DNA from: Gemmatimonadota bacterium
GTDB taxonomy: Bacteria; Gemmatimonadota; Gemmatimonadetes; Longimicrobiales; Gaopeijiaceae
Assembly: GCA_028874995.1 (NCBI GenBank)
Contig: JAPPGM010000104.1
Span: 1-64,000 of the forward strand
DNA: 64,000 bases
Direction of reading: 5' to 3'
The position numbers were made by a program, and so were the translations under genes. The notes beneath the pieces are model-generated. The model ran no database searches. It was not told the DNA's origin and worked only from the letters and a program-made list of their open reading frames with translations. Shown one piece after another: positions 1-9,755 of the stretch; position 1 is the first letter of the stretch; every line of letters begins with the position of its first letter.

Positions 1-37
1 TACGTGATTCCCTGCCGTGATACTGACCACCTCTAGT

Positions 38-52
38 CTGCCAAAATGGCAG
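38..52. promoter_or_regulatory. Perfect 6-bp inverted repeat, operator-like
   Basis: CTGCCA-AAA-TGGCAG is a perfect palindrome with a 3-nt centre. A near copy lies at 1094-1106, on the other side of the HEPN/MNT pair, and both are followed by a G-rich run. I see no gene between position 1 and 134, so this site may serve a gene outside the window or be a protein-binding site. I cannot name the regulator. Confidence 0.4.
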
Positions 53-134
53 GTTTGGGGGAGGGAGCGGGCGGGACCCCCTACATCATCAGGGAAGAAT
101 CGGGCCAGCGGAGTGGTTGGACGGTCAGAGCGTG

Positions 135-539
135 TCAACCGCCTGAAGAATGTCGCCTTGCCGCTGTCAGGATTGCGGACGCACCGGCAATGGCCGAAGC
201 CGCCTGGCGCGCACCGAACCCTGTCGCCGGAGTCCAGGCCTCGAGCCCGTTGGGATAGCGGGTCGGAATGTAGCTGAGGTCCAGTTCGCGAGCGTCGTCC
301 AGCAGCTCGTCAAGTGATGGAATACACGGGTCGAGCCGCTCGATCAGGTTGCGCACGCTGTGGCCCATGACCGCCCGTGCTCCTCGTGCATAGTGGACGG
401 CCTTCACGGCCTTCTCGGCGGCCTGTTGGGCGGAAAAACAGGCGTGAGCATGGAACCCGCCTTCCTCGGCGTAGCGGGCGTGGCGAAGGTCGTCCACCGC
501 AGCATCGAGCCACCGCCTCGCCTGAGCATCACCCGTCAT
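135..539 (-). CDS. HEPN domain protein (toxin-like partner of MNT)
   Basis: 134 aa. An all-helical HEPN protein of the kind paired with minimal nucleotidyltransferases. A candidate R-X4-H motif is R55-AVMG-H60, and the family's RYP motif is at about residues 94-96. Known HEPN toxins are RNases, and their MNT partners can silence them by AMPylation. The start ATG overlaps the end of the MNT gene by 4 nt, so the two are translationally coupled with the nucleotidyltransferase first. The Tyr that often follows the R-X4-H motif (R-X4-H-X-Y) is absent, so either a toxin role or only a nucleotidyltransferase-accessory role is possible. Confidence 0.85.
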   Translation of the reverse strand: MTGDAQARRWLDAAVDDLRHARYAEEGGFHAHACFSAQQAAEKAVKAVHYARGARAVMGHSVRNLIERLDPCIPSLDELLDDARELDLSYIPTRYPNGLEAWTPATGFGARQAASAIAGASAILTAARRHSSGG

Positions 540-892
540 CGGCGCTTCCGCAGGATCTCGATGCCTTCGCGTCGGAACAGGTCGAATACGCCGAACGGGT
601 CGGCCTCACCGGCCGCGAACTCCTCTGGAGTGTATACGAGGAGGTCGACCACCACGGGCAAGGCACGGTCGAGCTCTTTCGCGAGGGCCGGCGCGCGCTG
701 CGGGCGCGGTAGATCCGTGTCCATCACGACGGCGAGGTCGAGGTCGGAAAACCCGTCCGCCTGACCGCGGGCCCAGGATCCGAAGACGACGGCACGCTTC
801 GCTCCCGCCTTGCGCAAAACCGGTACCGCGCGTCGGCGCACCTCGTCCAGCGTGCACGGCGGGGGAGCGGAAATCACGGTGACTTCCGACAT
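536..892 (-). CDS. MNT-type minimal nucleotidyltransferase (antitoxin-like)
   Basis: 118 aa. A DNA-polymerase-beta-fold nucleotidyltransferase. The signature GSWARG is at 38-43, the paired acidic residues are D50 and D52 in SDLDL, and a third carboxylate is D83 in VVVDLL. All catalytic residues needed for nucleotidyl transfer are therefore present. Enzymes of this group (MntA) AMPylate the HEPN partner. It is the first gene of the two-gene unit and overlaps the HEPN start by 4 nt. The nearest upstream gene on either side is unrelated, as expected for a mobile toxin-antitoxin module. Confidence 0.88.
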   Translation of the reverse strand: MSEVTVISAPPPCTLDEVRRRAVPVLRKAGAKRAVVFGSWARGQADGFSDLDLAVVMDTDLPRPQRAPALAKELDRALPVVVDLLVYTPEEFAAGEADPFGVFDLFRREGIEILRKRR

Positions 893-1093
893 TGGTGGTC
901 GTCTCCTGGTGGCGGAAGCGGGGCGGAGGGGTCGTTGATCGCCCAGGTGTTGCCTGGGAATGGTAGCCCGGGGAGGGGGGAATATCCAGACTTATTCCGG
1001 TCCACTCCAAGGCCGACGGATCCGGCTGCGCCGTACGGTGAGCCGGTCCGCATTCATCGGTCACTACTTCAGTTGCGACTTGGCTGGCGAAGA

Positions 1094-1106
1094 TGCCACA
1101 ATGGCA
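1094..1106. promoter_or_regulatory. Palindrome TGCCA-N3-TGGCA, operator-like
   Basis: Near copy of the palindrome at 38-52, with the same 3-nt centre and a similar G-rich run after it. It lies 55 nt before a short ORF with a good ribosome-binding site and about 270 nt before the likely start of the beta-propeller gene, so it may control that unit. The rest of 893-1160 shows only a small inverted repeat (CCCAGG-N5-CCTGGG at 942-958) and no gene. Confidence 0.4.
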
Positions 1107-1160
1107 GGGTTCGGGGGGGCGTTACCGTGAACGATGCACGCTCAAGCAGGGAGGGAATTG

Positions 1161-1256
1161 ATGCACACCCAAGACCGTCGGCCGCCAAACCGACGGACAC
1201 GGGTTCACACACTTGGTGTGCTGGAAGTCTCATGGAACAGGCCGCCCCCCAACTGA
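1161..1256 (+). CDS. Possible small protein, 31 aa
   Basis: ATG preceded by GGAGGG with about 5 nt spacing, the best ribosome-binding site in this part of the window. The peptide is basic at first (several Arg and Pro), then GVLEVSWN, and ends in a Pro-rich tail. I do not recognise it. It sits between the palindrome at 1094 and the beta-propeller gene, so it could be a leader peptide, a small secreted peptide, or chance. I checked it as a lasso-peptide precursor and found no ring-forming Asp or Glu at the required spacing. Confidence 0.3.
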   Translation: MHTQDRRPPNRRTRVHTLGVLEVSWNRPPPN

Positions 1257-1363
1257 AGGGACCGACAGCTGGCGATGAGCGAGTCATCGGGGAAGCGGGC
1301 GCCCGGCCGGGATCCGGACCAGATACCTGTGGGAAGTGGAGCAGGCACCGGCACAAAGCAAGT

Positions 1364-2344
1364 GTGGGTCTCTCCCGGCCGGATACGAAGAGCTATTCGG
1401 TTTCGAACGGCCCCGCGGCGACCGCGCTGGCCATCCTTGCCGTCCTGTCCTGCAGCACCTGCGATCGCCCGGCGACCAATTCCCTTGCGGAGCCCGTGTA
1501 TTATTCCGAAAGCGATTCCGCATACGCGATAGGCAAGGTCGAGGCCCGTCTGGGTGGCTTTGGCGACGACCGGGTCGCGTTCGGTTCGATTCTCGATGTC
1601 GAGAAGATCCCATCCGGGTGGGCGGTTCTCGACGGGTTGAACAACCACATCGTGCTCGTGGACGGCGATCTGAACTCGCCACGCATCGTCGGAGGGCCCG
1701 GCGAGGGGCCAGGCGAATTCCAGGCACCCGGACAACTGGCGATGGTGGGCGATACGATCGCGGTTCTCGAAATGGGAAGTGGGGGACGGATTTCGTACCT
1801 GGCGCCCCAGGGTGGTTTCCTGCGGAGATCCGGCCACGTGGGGCACCCCGTGAGGTCTATCGGCATACATCCGGAGTTGGGCAGGTTCTTCCCGATTCTC
1901 TCGAGGGACTACTATCTGGTTCGCGCTACCGAGGAAGCCCAGTGGCCGATCGCTCCGGTACCCGCTGCCTTTGTGCCCGAGATCAAGGGATCCGCCGATG
2001 CCGCGGGCATGACCCCCAACCTGGTGGCCGTCACGGGAGATGGCACAACTCATGTCTTCGACGGAGAGCACCTGGCACTCGTCAGCTACGATGCCAGCGA
2101 CGATACGGGTGGGCGGATCGCGTTTCTCCCCAGAGAAATGCGAGATCGGAAGCTGAAGGAAACGGCTGAGGCCGCAACCGGTTTTGGAGGATCCGAGGTG
2201 CGGTTGAGTCAATGGGTGACCATGCTTGATCCCCTTGACGACGGACGGATTTTCATGCGAGCGGCGCACGGTACCAGCCAGGGCTACGTCCTGGACCCCG
2301 GGTCCCTGACGGCAACGCCGATCGTGGTCGCATCCGACCACTAG
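1364..2344 (+). CDS. Beta-propeller lipoprotein, possibly truncated
   Basis: About 326 aa from the GTG at 1364. An in-frame ATG at 1232 would add 44 residues ahead of the signal peptide. A hydrophobic segment ending in LAVLSC, followed by STC, looks like a lipobox, so export and lipid anchoring are likely. The rest has blade-like repeats typical of six-bladed NHL-like propellers, including a GEGPGEF turn about 120 residues in. It is a distant relative of the pair at 24734-27125. It ends at TAG 2342-2344, but the same frame continues with sequence resembling the C-terminal strands of those relatives, so this copy may be prematurely stopped. The start is also poorly defined, as expected for a decaying gene. 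Confidence 0.6.
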   Translation: MGLSRPDTKSYSVSNGPAATALAILAVLSCSTCDRPATNSLAEPVYYSESDSAYAIGKVEARLGGFGDDRVAFGSILDVEKIPSGWAVLDGLNNHIVLVDGDLNSPRIVGGPGEGPGEFQAPGQLAMVGDTIAVLEMGSGGRISYLAPQGGFLRRSGHVGHPVRSIGIHPELGRFFPILSRDYYLVRATEEAQWPIAPVPAAFVPEIKGSADAAGMTPNLVAVTGDGTTHVFDGEHLALVSYDASDDTGGRIAFLPREMRDRKLKETAEAATGFGGSEVRLSQWVTMLDPLDDGRIFMRAAHGTSQGYVLDPGSLTATPIVVASDH

Positions 2345-2467
2345 TCGCAGGTAGTCGTGTACTTTGACGGCAGGCACGTGATCCTGGGCGGCGGGCTGAC
2401 CCCTGAACTTGTGCTGGCCACAACCGAACTGGTGCCACGACCATCGACCGGGGGAGAGGGCCGATAG
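2345..2467 (+). other. In-frame coding-like extension after TAG of the propeller gene
   Basis: Forty codons in the same frame as the propeller gene follow its TAG, read as VVVYFDGRHVILGGGL and more, and end at TAG 2465-2467. The pattern matches the last strands of the relatives at 24734 and 26007 (LLLLLEDRTVLGYGF), including the spacing from a D-H or H-D pair before it. This suggests a nonsense mutation, readthrough or a base error. From 2468 to 2655 I see no gene or clear signal. Confidence 0.4.
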
Positions 2468-2655
2468 TCATGTGGTCCCGCAGGGGCAACTTCAGGGCTT
2501 CGCCGGTGGGGCAGATCCCGGATTTGCGCGTCGTGCCGGTCGTTGCGTCCGAGAGCGCGGCACTGTCTGTTTAGCGTCTGTCGAAAGGTCGCCCGGGGCG
2601 AGGCGTGCAAGCCGCCCGGCCGGCCCTACCACGACCCCGGACACGGAGCACCCCC

Positions 2656-4650
2656 ATGGCATCGGTCGATCCCCCGGCCCGCAAGGGCCTGCCGCCGGAA
2701 GCGTACGAAGTCGTCCCGGGCAGCGAGTACCGCCCCTACGTGCCGCCCGAGAAGTCACTGGCGGAGTTCACCGTCAAGGCGGTGGTCGTCGGGATTCTGA
2801 TGGCGGTGGTGTTCGGCGCGGCCAACGCCTACCTGGGGCTGCGGGTGGGCCTCACGGTCAGCGCCTCGATCCCGGCGGCGGTGATGGCGGTCGCGATCTT
2901 CCGGTTGCTGCGCCGGGGCACGATCCTCGAGACCAACATGGTGCAGACGATCGGGTCGGCGGGCGAATCGGTGGCCGCGGGCGTGATCTTCACGATCCCG
3001 GCGCTCTTCATCTGGCAGCGCTCGGATCCCACGATCGTGGTGGACCTGCTGCAGGTGTCGGTGATCGCCGGGTTCGGGGGGCTGCTCGGGGTGCTCTTCA
3101 TGATCCCGCTCAGGCGCTACCTGATCTCGCGCGAGCACGGGAAGCTCCCCTACCCCGAGGGCACCGCCTGCGCCGAGGTGCAGGTGGCGGGCGACACGGG
3201 GGGCGGCAAGGCGCGCATGCTCTTCGCGGGCCTGGGGCTCGGGGCGCTGTACCAGGCGCTCGCCAACCGAAACGGTCTCGGCCTCTGGAACGAGGGACCG
3301 CACGTGCAGCTCCCGCAGAAGGCGCAGATCGGCGGCGACTTCACGCCGGAGCTGCTGGGCGTGGGGTTCATCATCGGGCCGCGGATCGCGGCGATCATGT
3401 TCGGGGGCAGCGCGCTGGCGTGGCTGATCATGATCCCGGCGATCAACATGTGGGGTGGCGACAGTGTGGTGTATCCGGCCACGGTCGCCATGTCCGAGCT
3501 GGAATCGGGCCAGATCTGGAGCTTCTACCTCCGCTACGTGGGCGCGGGGGCGGTCGGTTGCGCCGGGATCGTCACGCTCATCAAGTCGTTCCCGACGATC
3601 ATCGAGTCGATCAAGCTCGGCGTCGGGCACGCCGCGGGCGGGGGCGGAGGCGATCTGCCGCGCACCCAGCAGGATCTGCCGATGAAGCTGGTGCTGGGTC
3701 TGGCGGCGCTGATGGCGGTGGCGCTGTGGCTCTGGCCCGGGGTGCCGGTGAACATACTGGGCGCGTTGTTGATCGTGATCTTCAGCTTCTTCTTCGTGAC
3801 GGTGTCGAGCCGGATCGTGGGACTGATCGGGTCGTCGTCGAACCCGGTGTCGGGGATGACGATCGCCGCGCTGCTGCTCACCTCGCTGATCTGGGTGGCG
3901 CTGGGGCTGAACGACGGAAGCTCCGCGGCCAAGGTGGCGGTGCTGGCGGTGGGCGCGGTGGTGTGCATCTCGGCAGCCGCGGCGGGCGATACCTCTCAGG
4001 ACCTCAAGACCGGGTTCCTGGTGGGGGCCACGCCGAAACGCATGCAGGTCGGCGAGATGCTGGGCGTGCTTGCGTGCGCGGTCACGATCGGCGGCGTGCT
4101 GATCCTGCTGAACGAGTCGTACGGAATCGGCACGGTGGACGGCCTGGCCGCGCCGCAGGCGACGCTGATGAGCCTGGTGATCGACGGCGTGCTGAACGCG
4201 TCGCTTCCGTGGGCCTTCGTGTTCATCGGGATCGTGCTCGCGCTGGTGGTCGAGTTCGTCTTCAAGCTGCCCTCGCTGGCCTTCGCGGTGGGCGTCTACC
4301 TGCCGGTGTCGCTGATGACGCCGATCCTGGTGGGCGGCCTGATGCGGAAGGCGCTGACACGGCGCTACGAGCAGGCGGGCGAGACCGGGGAAGGCGTTAG
4401 CGTCCTGGCCGAGAAGCGCGAGCAGGGGGTTCTCTACGCCTCCGGCCTGATCGCCGGGGCGGCGCTGGTGGGCGTCCTGATCGGAGGGCTGATCTATGTG
4501 GTGACGCGCGCGGGCGTCGCGCCCACCTGGCAGTTCGGGCACGCGTGGATGGACAGCGTGCCGGGTCTGGCATCGGTGGTGGGCACCCTGGCCTTTGCCG
4601 CGCTCTGCTGGATGCTGTGGCGGGCGGCCACGCGCAGGTCGCGGTCATGA
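2656..4650 (+). CDS. OPT-family oligopeptide transporter
   Basis: 664 aa integral membrane protein with more than a dozen hydrophobic segments. It matches the OPT superfamily in length and in conserved segments: NAYLGLRVGLTVSASIPAAV near residue 60, GSAGESVAAGVIFTIPAL near 115, and LPYPEGTACAEVQ near 173. The family imports small peptides or metal-chelate compounds, driven by protons; the substrate is not readable from sequence. I chose the ATG at 2656 because it directly precedes conserved sequence; a longer frame adds a basic Pro-rich leader. The stop overlaps the next gene by 4 nt. Confidence 0.92.
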   Translation: MASVDPPARKGLPPEAYEVVPGSEYRPYVPPEKSLAEFTVKAVVVGILMAVVFGAANAYLGLRVGLTVSASIPAAVMAVAIFRLLRRGTILETNMVQTIGSAGESVAAGVIFTIPALFIWQRSDPTIVVDLLQVSVIAGFGGLLGVLFMIPLRRYLISREHGKLPYPEGTACAEVQVAGDTGGGKARMLFAGLGLGALYQALANRNGLGLWNEGPHVQLPQKAQIGGDFTPELLGVGFIIGPRIAAIMFGGSALAWLIMIPAINMWGGDSVVYPATVAMSELESGQIWSFYLRYVGAGAVGCAGIVTLIKSFPTIIESIKLGVGHAAGGGGGDLPRTQQDLPMKLVLGLAALMAVALWLWPGVPVNILGALLIVIFSFFFVTVSSRIVGLIGSSSNPVSGMTIAALLLTSLIWVALGLNDGSSAAKVAVLAVGAVVCISAAAAGDTSQDLKTGFLVGATPKRMQVGEMLGVLACAVTIGGVLILLNESYGIGTVDGLAAPQATLMSLVIDGVLNASLPWAFVFIGIVLALVVEFVFKLPSLAFAVGVYLPVSLMTPILVGGLMRKALTRRYEQAGETGEGVSVLAEKREQGVLYASGLIAGAALVGVLIGGLIYVVTRAGVAPTWQFGHAWMDSVPGLASVVGTLAFAALCWMLWRAATRRSRS

Positions 4651-5009
4651 GGAGCATGAGGGCCCGGGGCTTGGCGGCCGCCCTGCTTGTGGCGGTCGGC
4701 TGCGACGAGGATGGTGGGCCGGAGACCGTCAGCCGCGAGGTGTTCGTCGAAACCTACGTCGCGTTGCGGGTCGCGGAACTGACCGAAGGCGGAGACGAGG
4801 GAATCTCCGCCGGGGCCCGGGACCGCGTGCTGGCCGAGAAGGCGGTGACGGAGGAGGACCTGCTGACCTTTGCCGAGGTGCACGGACCGAACGTGAGCTT
4901 CATGGAGCAGCTATGGGAGGATGTCGAGAAACGACTGGAGGAGCTTCGCAACACGCAGGACATGACGTATCCCGGGGCCGACGGCCCACCGCCTGGACAG
5001 CCACGCTGA
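4647..5009 (+). CDS. Small putative lipoprotein, coupled to the OPT transporter
   Basis: 120 aa. The ATG overlaps the OPT stop (ATGA), so the two are translationally coupled. An N-terminal hydrophobic stretch ends in LLVAVGC, a plausible lipobox. The mature part is acidic and mostly helical (EVFVETYVALRVAELTEG), with no domain I recognise. The tight coupling suggests an accessory or periplasmic partner of the transporter. It is convergent with guaA, and the 72 nt between them show no strong hairpin. Confidence 0.75.
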   Translation: MRSMRARGLAAALLVAVGCDEDGGPETVSREVFVETYVALRVAELTEGGDEGISAGARDRVLAEKAVTEEDLLTFAEVHGPNVSFMEQLWEDVEKRLEELRNTQDMTYPGADGPPPGQPR

Positions 5010-5081
5010 TGGCTGCCGACAGACCTCGGCCCGAAGTCGTGGTCGCGACGGGGCCGGCGAGGGCTCCGGCGACCCGTCCCT

Positions 5082-6657
<1,576 letters not shown>

Positions 6658-6665
<8 letters not shown>

Positions 6666-7947
6666 CGGTTTCACCGCGGATGAGGTCGTCGTAGCGCTCG
6701 CGGCGGCGGGCAAGCGTGACCCTGTCGCCATGTACGAGGACTTCGGCGGGACGGGGACGCGAGTTGTAGTTGGATGCCATGGTGAACCCGTAGGCGCCGG
6801 CCTGGTGGACGCACAGCAGTGCGCCGGGGCGCGGGAGGGGGAGAGAACGGTCCCGCGCCAGAAAGTCGCCCTGCTCGCAAACCGGGCCCACGATGTCCAC
6901 GCGTTCGACCGGATCACGGCCGTTCTCGCGCACCGGCGACACCGAGTGGACGCCTCCGTAGTGGCTCGGCCGGATGAGCTCGGTCATGCCGGCGTCGGTT
7001 ACCACGAAGGTTTTTTGACCGCCTTTTTTCACATATAATACACATGTGACCAGTACGCCAGCATCGCCAACGAGGAAGCGGCCGGGTTCGAGGACCAGGT
7101 CCAGGCCGCGCCCCCGGAGACGAGCGGTGACTTCGCGGCCCAATGCGTGGACATCCATGGCATCCCCCGCGCCGTCGGAGATGCCGAAGCCGCCGCCCAG
7201 ATCCACGTAGTCAAGTTCCACCCCAAGCTCCCGCCGCGCCCGCTCCTCCACCCCGAGCACCACGTCGAGCGCCTTCAGGAACGGCGCCGGATCGCGGATC
7301 TGCGACCCGATGTGCACGTCAACGCCGACCGCGTGCAGCGCCGGATGCTCCGCCACGCGGCGGTAAATCTCGTGCGCCTCGCCCGGGGAGACCCCGAACT
7401 TGGCAGCCGCGTGCCCCGTGCTGGTAAACTCGTGCGTGGGACTGTGCACGTCGGGGTTGACCCGCACCGCAACCGGCGCGACCGCGCCCATTCCGGCCGC
7501 CAGGGCACCCAGCGCGTCCAGCTCCTGGGCGCTCTCGACGTGAAAGGACATGACCCCGGCCTCGATCCCGTACCGCAGCTCGTCGTGGGATTTGCCCACC
7601 CCGGCGAAGACGATGCGGTCCGCGGGAATGCCCGCCCGCAGGGCGCGGTACAGTTCGCCGCCGCTGACTATGTCGGCGCCGGTACCGGTCCGGGCCAGGA
7701 GTTCCAGAACTGCCAGGTTGGGGTTGGCCTTGACCGAGTAGGCGACGAGAGAGCGGGACGACGGGTGCAAATCCGCAAACGCCGCTTCCAAGGTGCGCTT
7801 CCGCTCCAGAATACGGTCGCCATTATACACATATAATGGAGTGTTATACTGTCTTGCAAGATCCTCCAATGAACGGACGCCGCAGTGCAGCACCCCGCCC
7901 CGCCGCGCGAACGGGGGGGCCACGGCGGTCAGTACGCCCGCGCCCAC
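6658..7947 (-). CDS. lysA: Diaminopimelate decarboxylase
   Basis: About 429 aa from GTG. The last step of lysine synthesis: PLP-dependent decarboxylation of meso-DAP. PLP lysine is K73 in YSVKAN; HIGSQ, GGGFG and EPGR are present, as is the Cys of the CE(S/Q)GD active-site motif. The start overlaps the proS stop by 19 nt. Two short stretches use AT-rich codons unlike the rest, at about 7015-7050 and 7820-7858. Both encode LYV, and one forms a perfect 8-bp palindrome. The protein reads normally through both. Confidence 0.95.
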
Positions 7948-9401
7948 ACCACCTCCATCCGCGCCTTCCCACCCCCCACACAGTGGACGGGAGCGGTGGC
8001 CGAGCGGAACTCCTCGCCGGGAATGACGCGGATGGTGGCCTTCGTGGCCTCCTTCACCCGCTCCTCGACGTCGGGGTCCCCCGACCAGCCGGAGTAGACC
8101 AAGCCGGCGCCCCCGTCCAGGAGCGCGCCGAGTTCGTCAACGGACGAGACCTCGCCGCGGTGGGTCGCGGCCTCGCGCCTGGCTCGCGCCGAATCAAGCA
8201 GCCGTCCCTGCAGCGCCTCGAGCCGCGACGGCATCTCAGCCACCCCCCGCCCTTCCCCCACCCCCATCTTGCGGTCCTCACCCGGGACGGTCACCCGCTG
8301 CACCACGACCACCTCCCCCCGCTCCACGTCGCGCGGTCCGATCTCCACCCGCACCGGCACCCCCTTGCGCTCCCACTCGAAGAACTTCGCGCCCGGCGAC
8401 AGATGCCGTCGCTTGTCGACGGCCGCGCGCACGCCCGCATCCCCCAGCAACCCCACCACGCGGTCGGCCACCTCGCTCACCACCGCCCACTGTTCGTCGC
8501 TCCGCCCGATCGGCACCACCATCACTTGCGTCGGCGCGAGTCTGGGCGGCACCACAACGCCCACATCATCCCCATGCGTCATCACCAGTCCCCCCACCAG
8601 GCGCGTCGAAACGCCCCACGACGTATTCCACGCGTACTCCTCCCGGCCCTCCTCGCTCTGGAAGGTGAGGCCGAACTGGCGGGCGAAGTTCTGCCCCAGC
8701 ATGTGCGAGGTCCCCGCCTGCAGCGCCTTGCCGTCCTGCATGAGCGCCTCGCAGGCGTAGCTGCGCACCGCGCCCGCGAACTTCTCGGACTCGGACTTGC
8801 GCCCCGTAAGCGGCGGCATCGCCATCCAGTCCTCCATGAAGCTCCGGTAGATCCCCAGGATCTTGCGCGTCTCCTCCTCGGCCTCGTCCTCGGTGGCGTG
8901 CGCGGTGTGACCCTCCTGCCAGAGGAACTCGGCGGTCCTGAGGAAGAGGCGGGTCCTGAGCTCCCAGCGCATGACGTTCGCCCACTGGTTGAGCAGGATG
9001 GGCAGGTCGCGGTAGCTCTGCACCCACTTGGCGTACATGGCGTAGATGATCGTCTCGGACGTGGGCCGGATGACGTAGGGCTCCTCCAGTTCCTTGCCGC
9101 CTCCGTGGGTCACCACGGCCAGTTCGGGCTTGAACCCGGCCACGTGCTCCTTCTCGCGCTCGATGAAGCTCATGGGGATCAGGAGCGGGAAGTATGCGTT
9201 CTGGTGTCCCGACGCCTTGAACATGTCGTCCAGCGCGCGCTGCATGTTCTCCCAGATTCCGTATCCCCAGGGACGGATGACCATGCTTCCGCGCACCGGG
9301 GAATAGTCCGCCAGTTCGGCCTGCTGGACGACCTGGTTGTACCAGGCGGAGAAGTCGTCCGACCGGGAGGTTAGTCCCTTTTTCTGCGATTTCCTACCCA
9401 T
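7929..9401 (-). CDS. proS: Prolyl-tRNA synthetase, type 3 (archaeal/eukaryal-like)
   Basis: 490 aa. Charges tRNA-Pro with proline. The length and the opening KGLTSRSDDFSAWYNQVVQQ identify the short type without the bacterial editing insert. Motif 2 (MRWELRTRLFLRTAEFLWQE), the Gly-rich motif 3 region (TSWGVSTRL) and the C-terminal extension ending in ARAY are visible. The Tyr end is typical of this type. It ends 19 nt inside the start of lysA. The gene for the small membrane protein stops directly before its ATG. Confidence 0.96.
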   Translation of the reverse strand: MGRKSQKKGLTSRSDDFSAWYNQVVQQAELADYSPVRGSMVIRPWGYGIWENMQRALDDMFKASGHQNAYFPLLIPMSFIEREKEHVAGFKPELAVVTHGGGKELEEPYVIRPTSETIIYAMYAKWVQSYRDLPILLNQWANVMRWELRTRLFLRTAEFLWQEGHTAHATEDEAEEETRKILGIYRSFMEDWMAMPPLTGRKSESEKFAGAVRSYACEALMQDGKALQAGTSHMLGQNFARQFGLTFQSEEGREEYAWNTSWGVSTRLVGGLVMTHGDDVGVVVPPRLAPTQVMVVPIGRSDEQWAVVSEVADRVVGLLGDAGVRAAVDKRRHLSPGAKFFEWERKGVPVRVEIGPRDVERGEVVVVQRVTVPGEDRKMGVGEGRGVAEMPSRLEALQGRLLDSARARREAATHRGEVSSVDELGALLDGGAGLVYSGWSGDPDVEERVKEATKATIRVIPGEEFRSATAPVHCVGGGKARMEVVWARAY

Positions 9402-9755
9402 TTATTCGACGTCCCCTTCGGGAGATTGATCGGATTTGTGCCCGGCAGCCTTCCCCTCGGTCGCCTGTCTGCGCCTGTGCATCAGGAAAGCCGCCAGGGC
9501 GGGAATCAGAAAGAGGGTGAGGGATGCCCCCAACCATGTCATTCGGAAGGGGAGGCCGAAGGCCCGCACAGCCAGCAGGGCCGCGAGCCAGCCTCCGGCA
9601 AGCGCTGCGATCGCGGCGGCGCTGAGGACGATGAGTTCCAGGACGTTGAGGCGGCGCGCGGCCCGGTTCAGGGCGGCGCGCACCGCCTGTACATCGGCGG
9701 GCTCCGGTTCGAGCACCGGAGTGCGGGACTTCCTCGCGCGCCGCCTTCTCGTCAC
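9402..9755 (-). CDS. Small membrane protein with two TM helices
   Basis: 117 aa. The GTG start overlaps the hisS stop (GTGA), and the TAA directly abuts the proS ATG, so it is embedded in the operon. It has a basic N-terminus (VTRRRRARK), an alpha-helical segment, then two membrane segments at about residues 35-62 and 70-90 and a charged cytoplasmic tail. I do not recognise a family. A longer in-frame ORF reaches back into hisS and I reject that start. Confidence 0.7.
   Translation of the reverse strand: MTRRRRARKSRTPVLEPEPADVQAVRAALNRAARRLNVLELIVLSAAAIAALAGGWLAALLAVRAFGLPFRMTWLGASLTLFLIPALAAFLMHRRRQATEGKAAGHKSDQSPEGDVE

Noticed and set aside
1161-1256. Lasso-peptide precursor
   Set aside because: Gly follows a Thr-Leu pair, but there is no Asp or Glu at ring position 7-9 and no lasso enzymes nearby.
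2409-4542. Long open frames in other frames and on the opposite strand of the OPT gene (663 and 595 codons)
   Set aside because: High GC gives few stops; the translations are low-complexity Arg/Gly/His-rich, while the OPT frame is a clean membrane protein.
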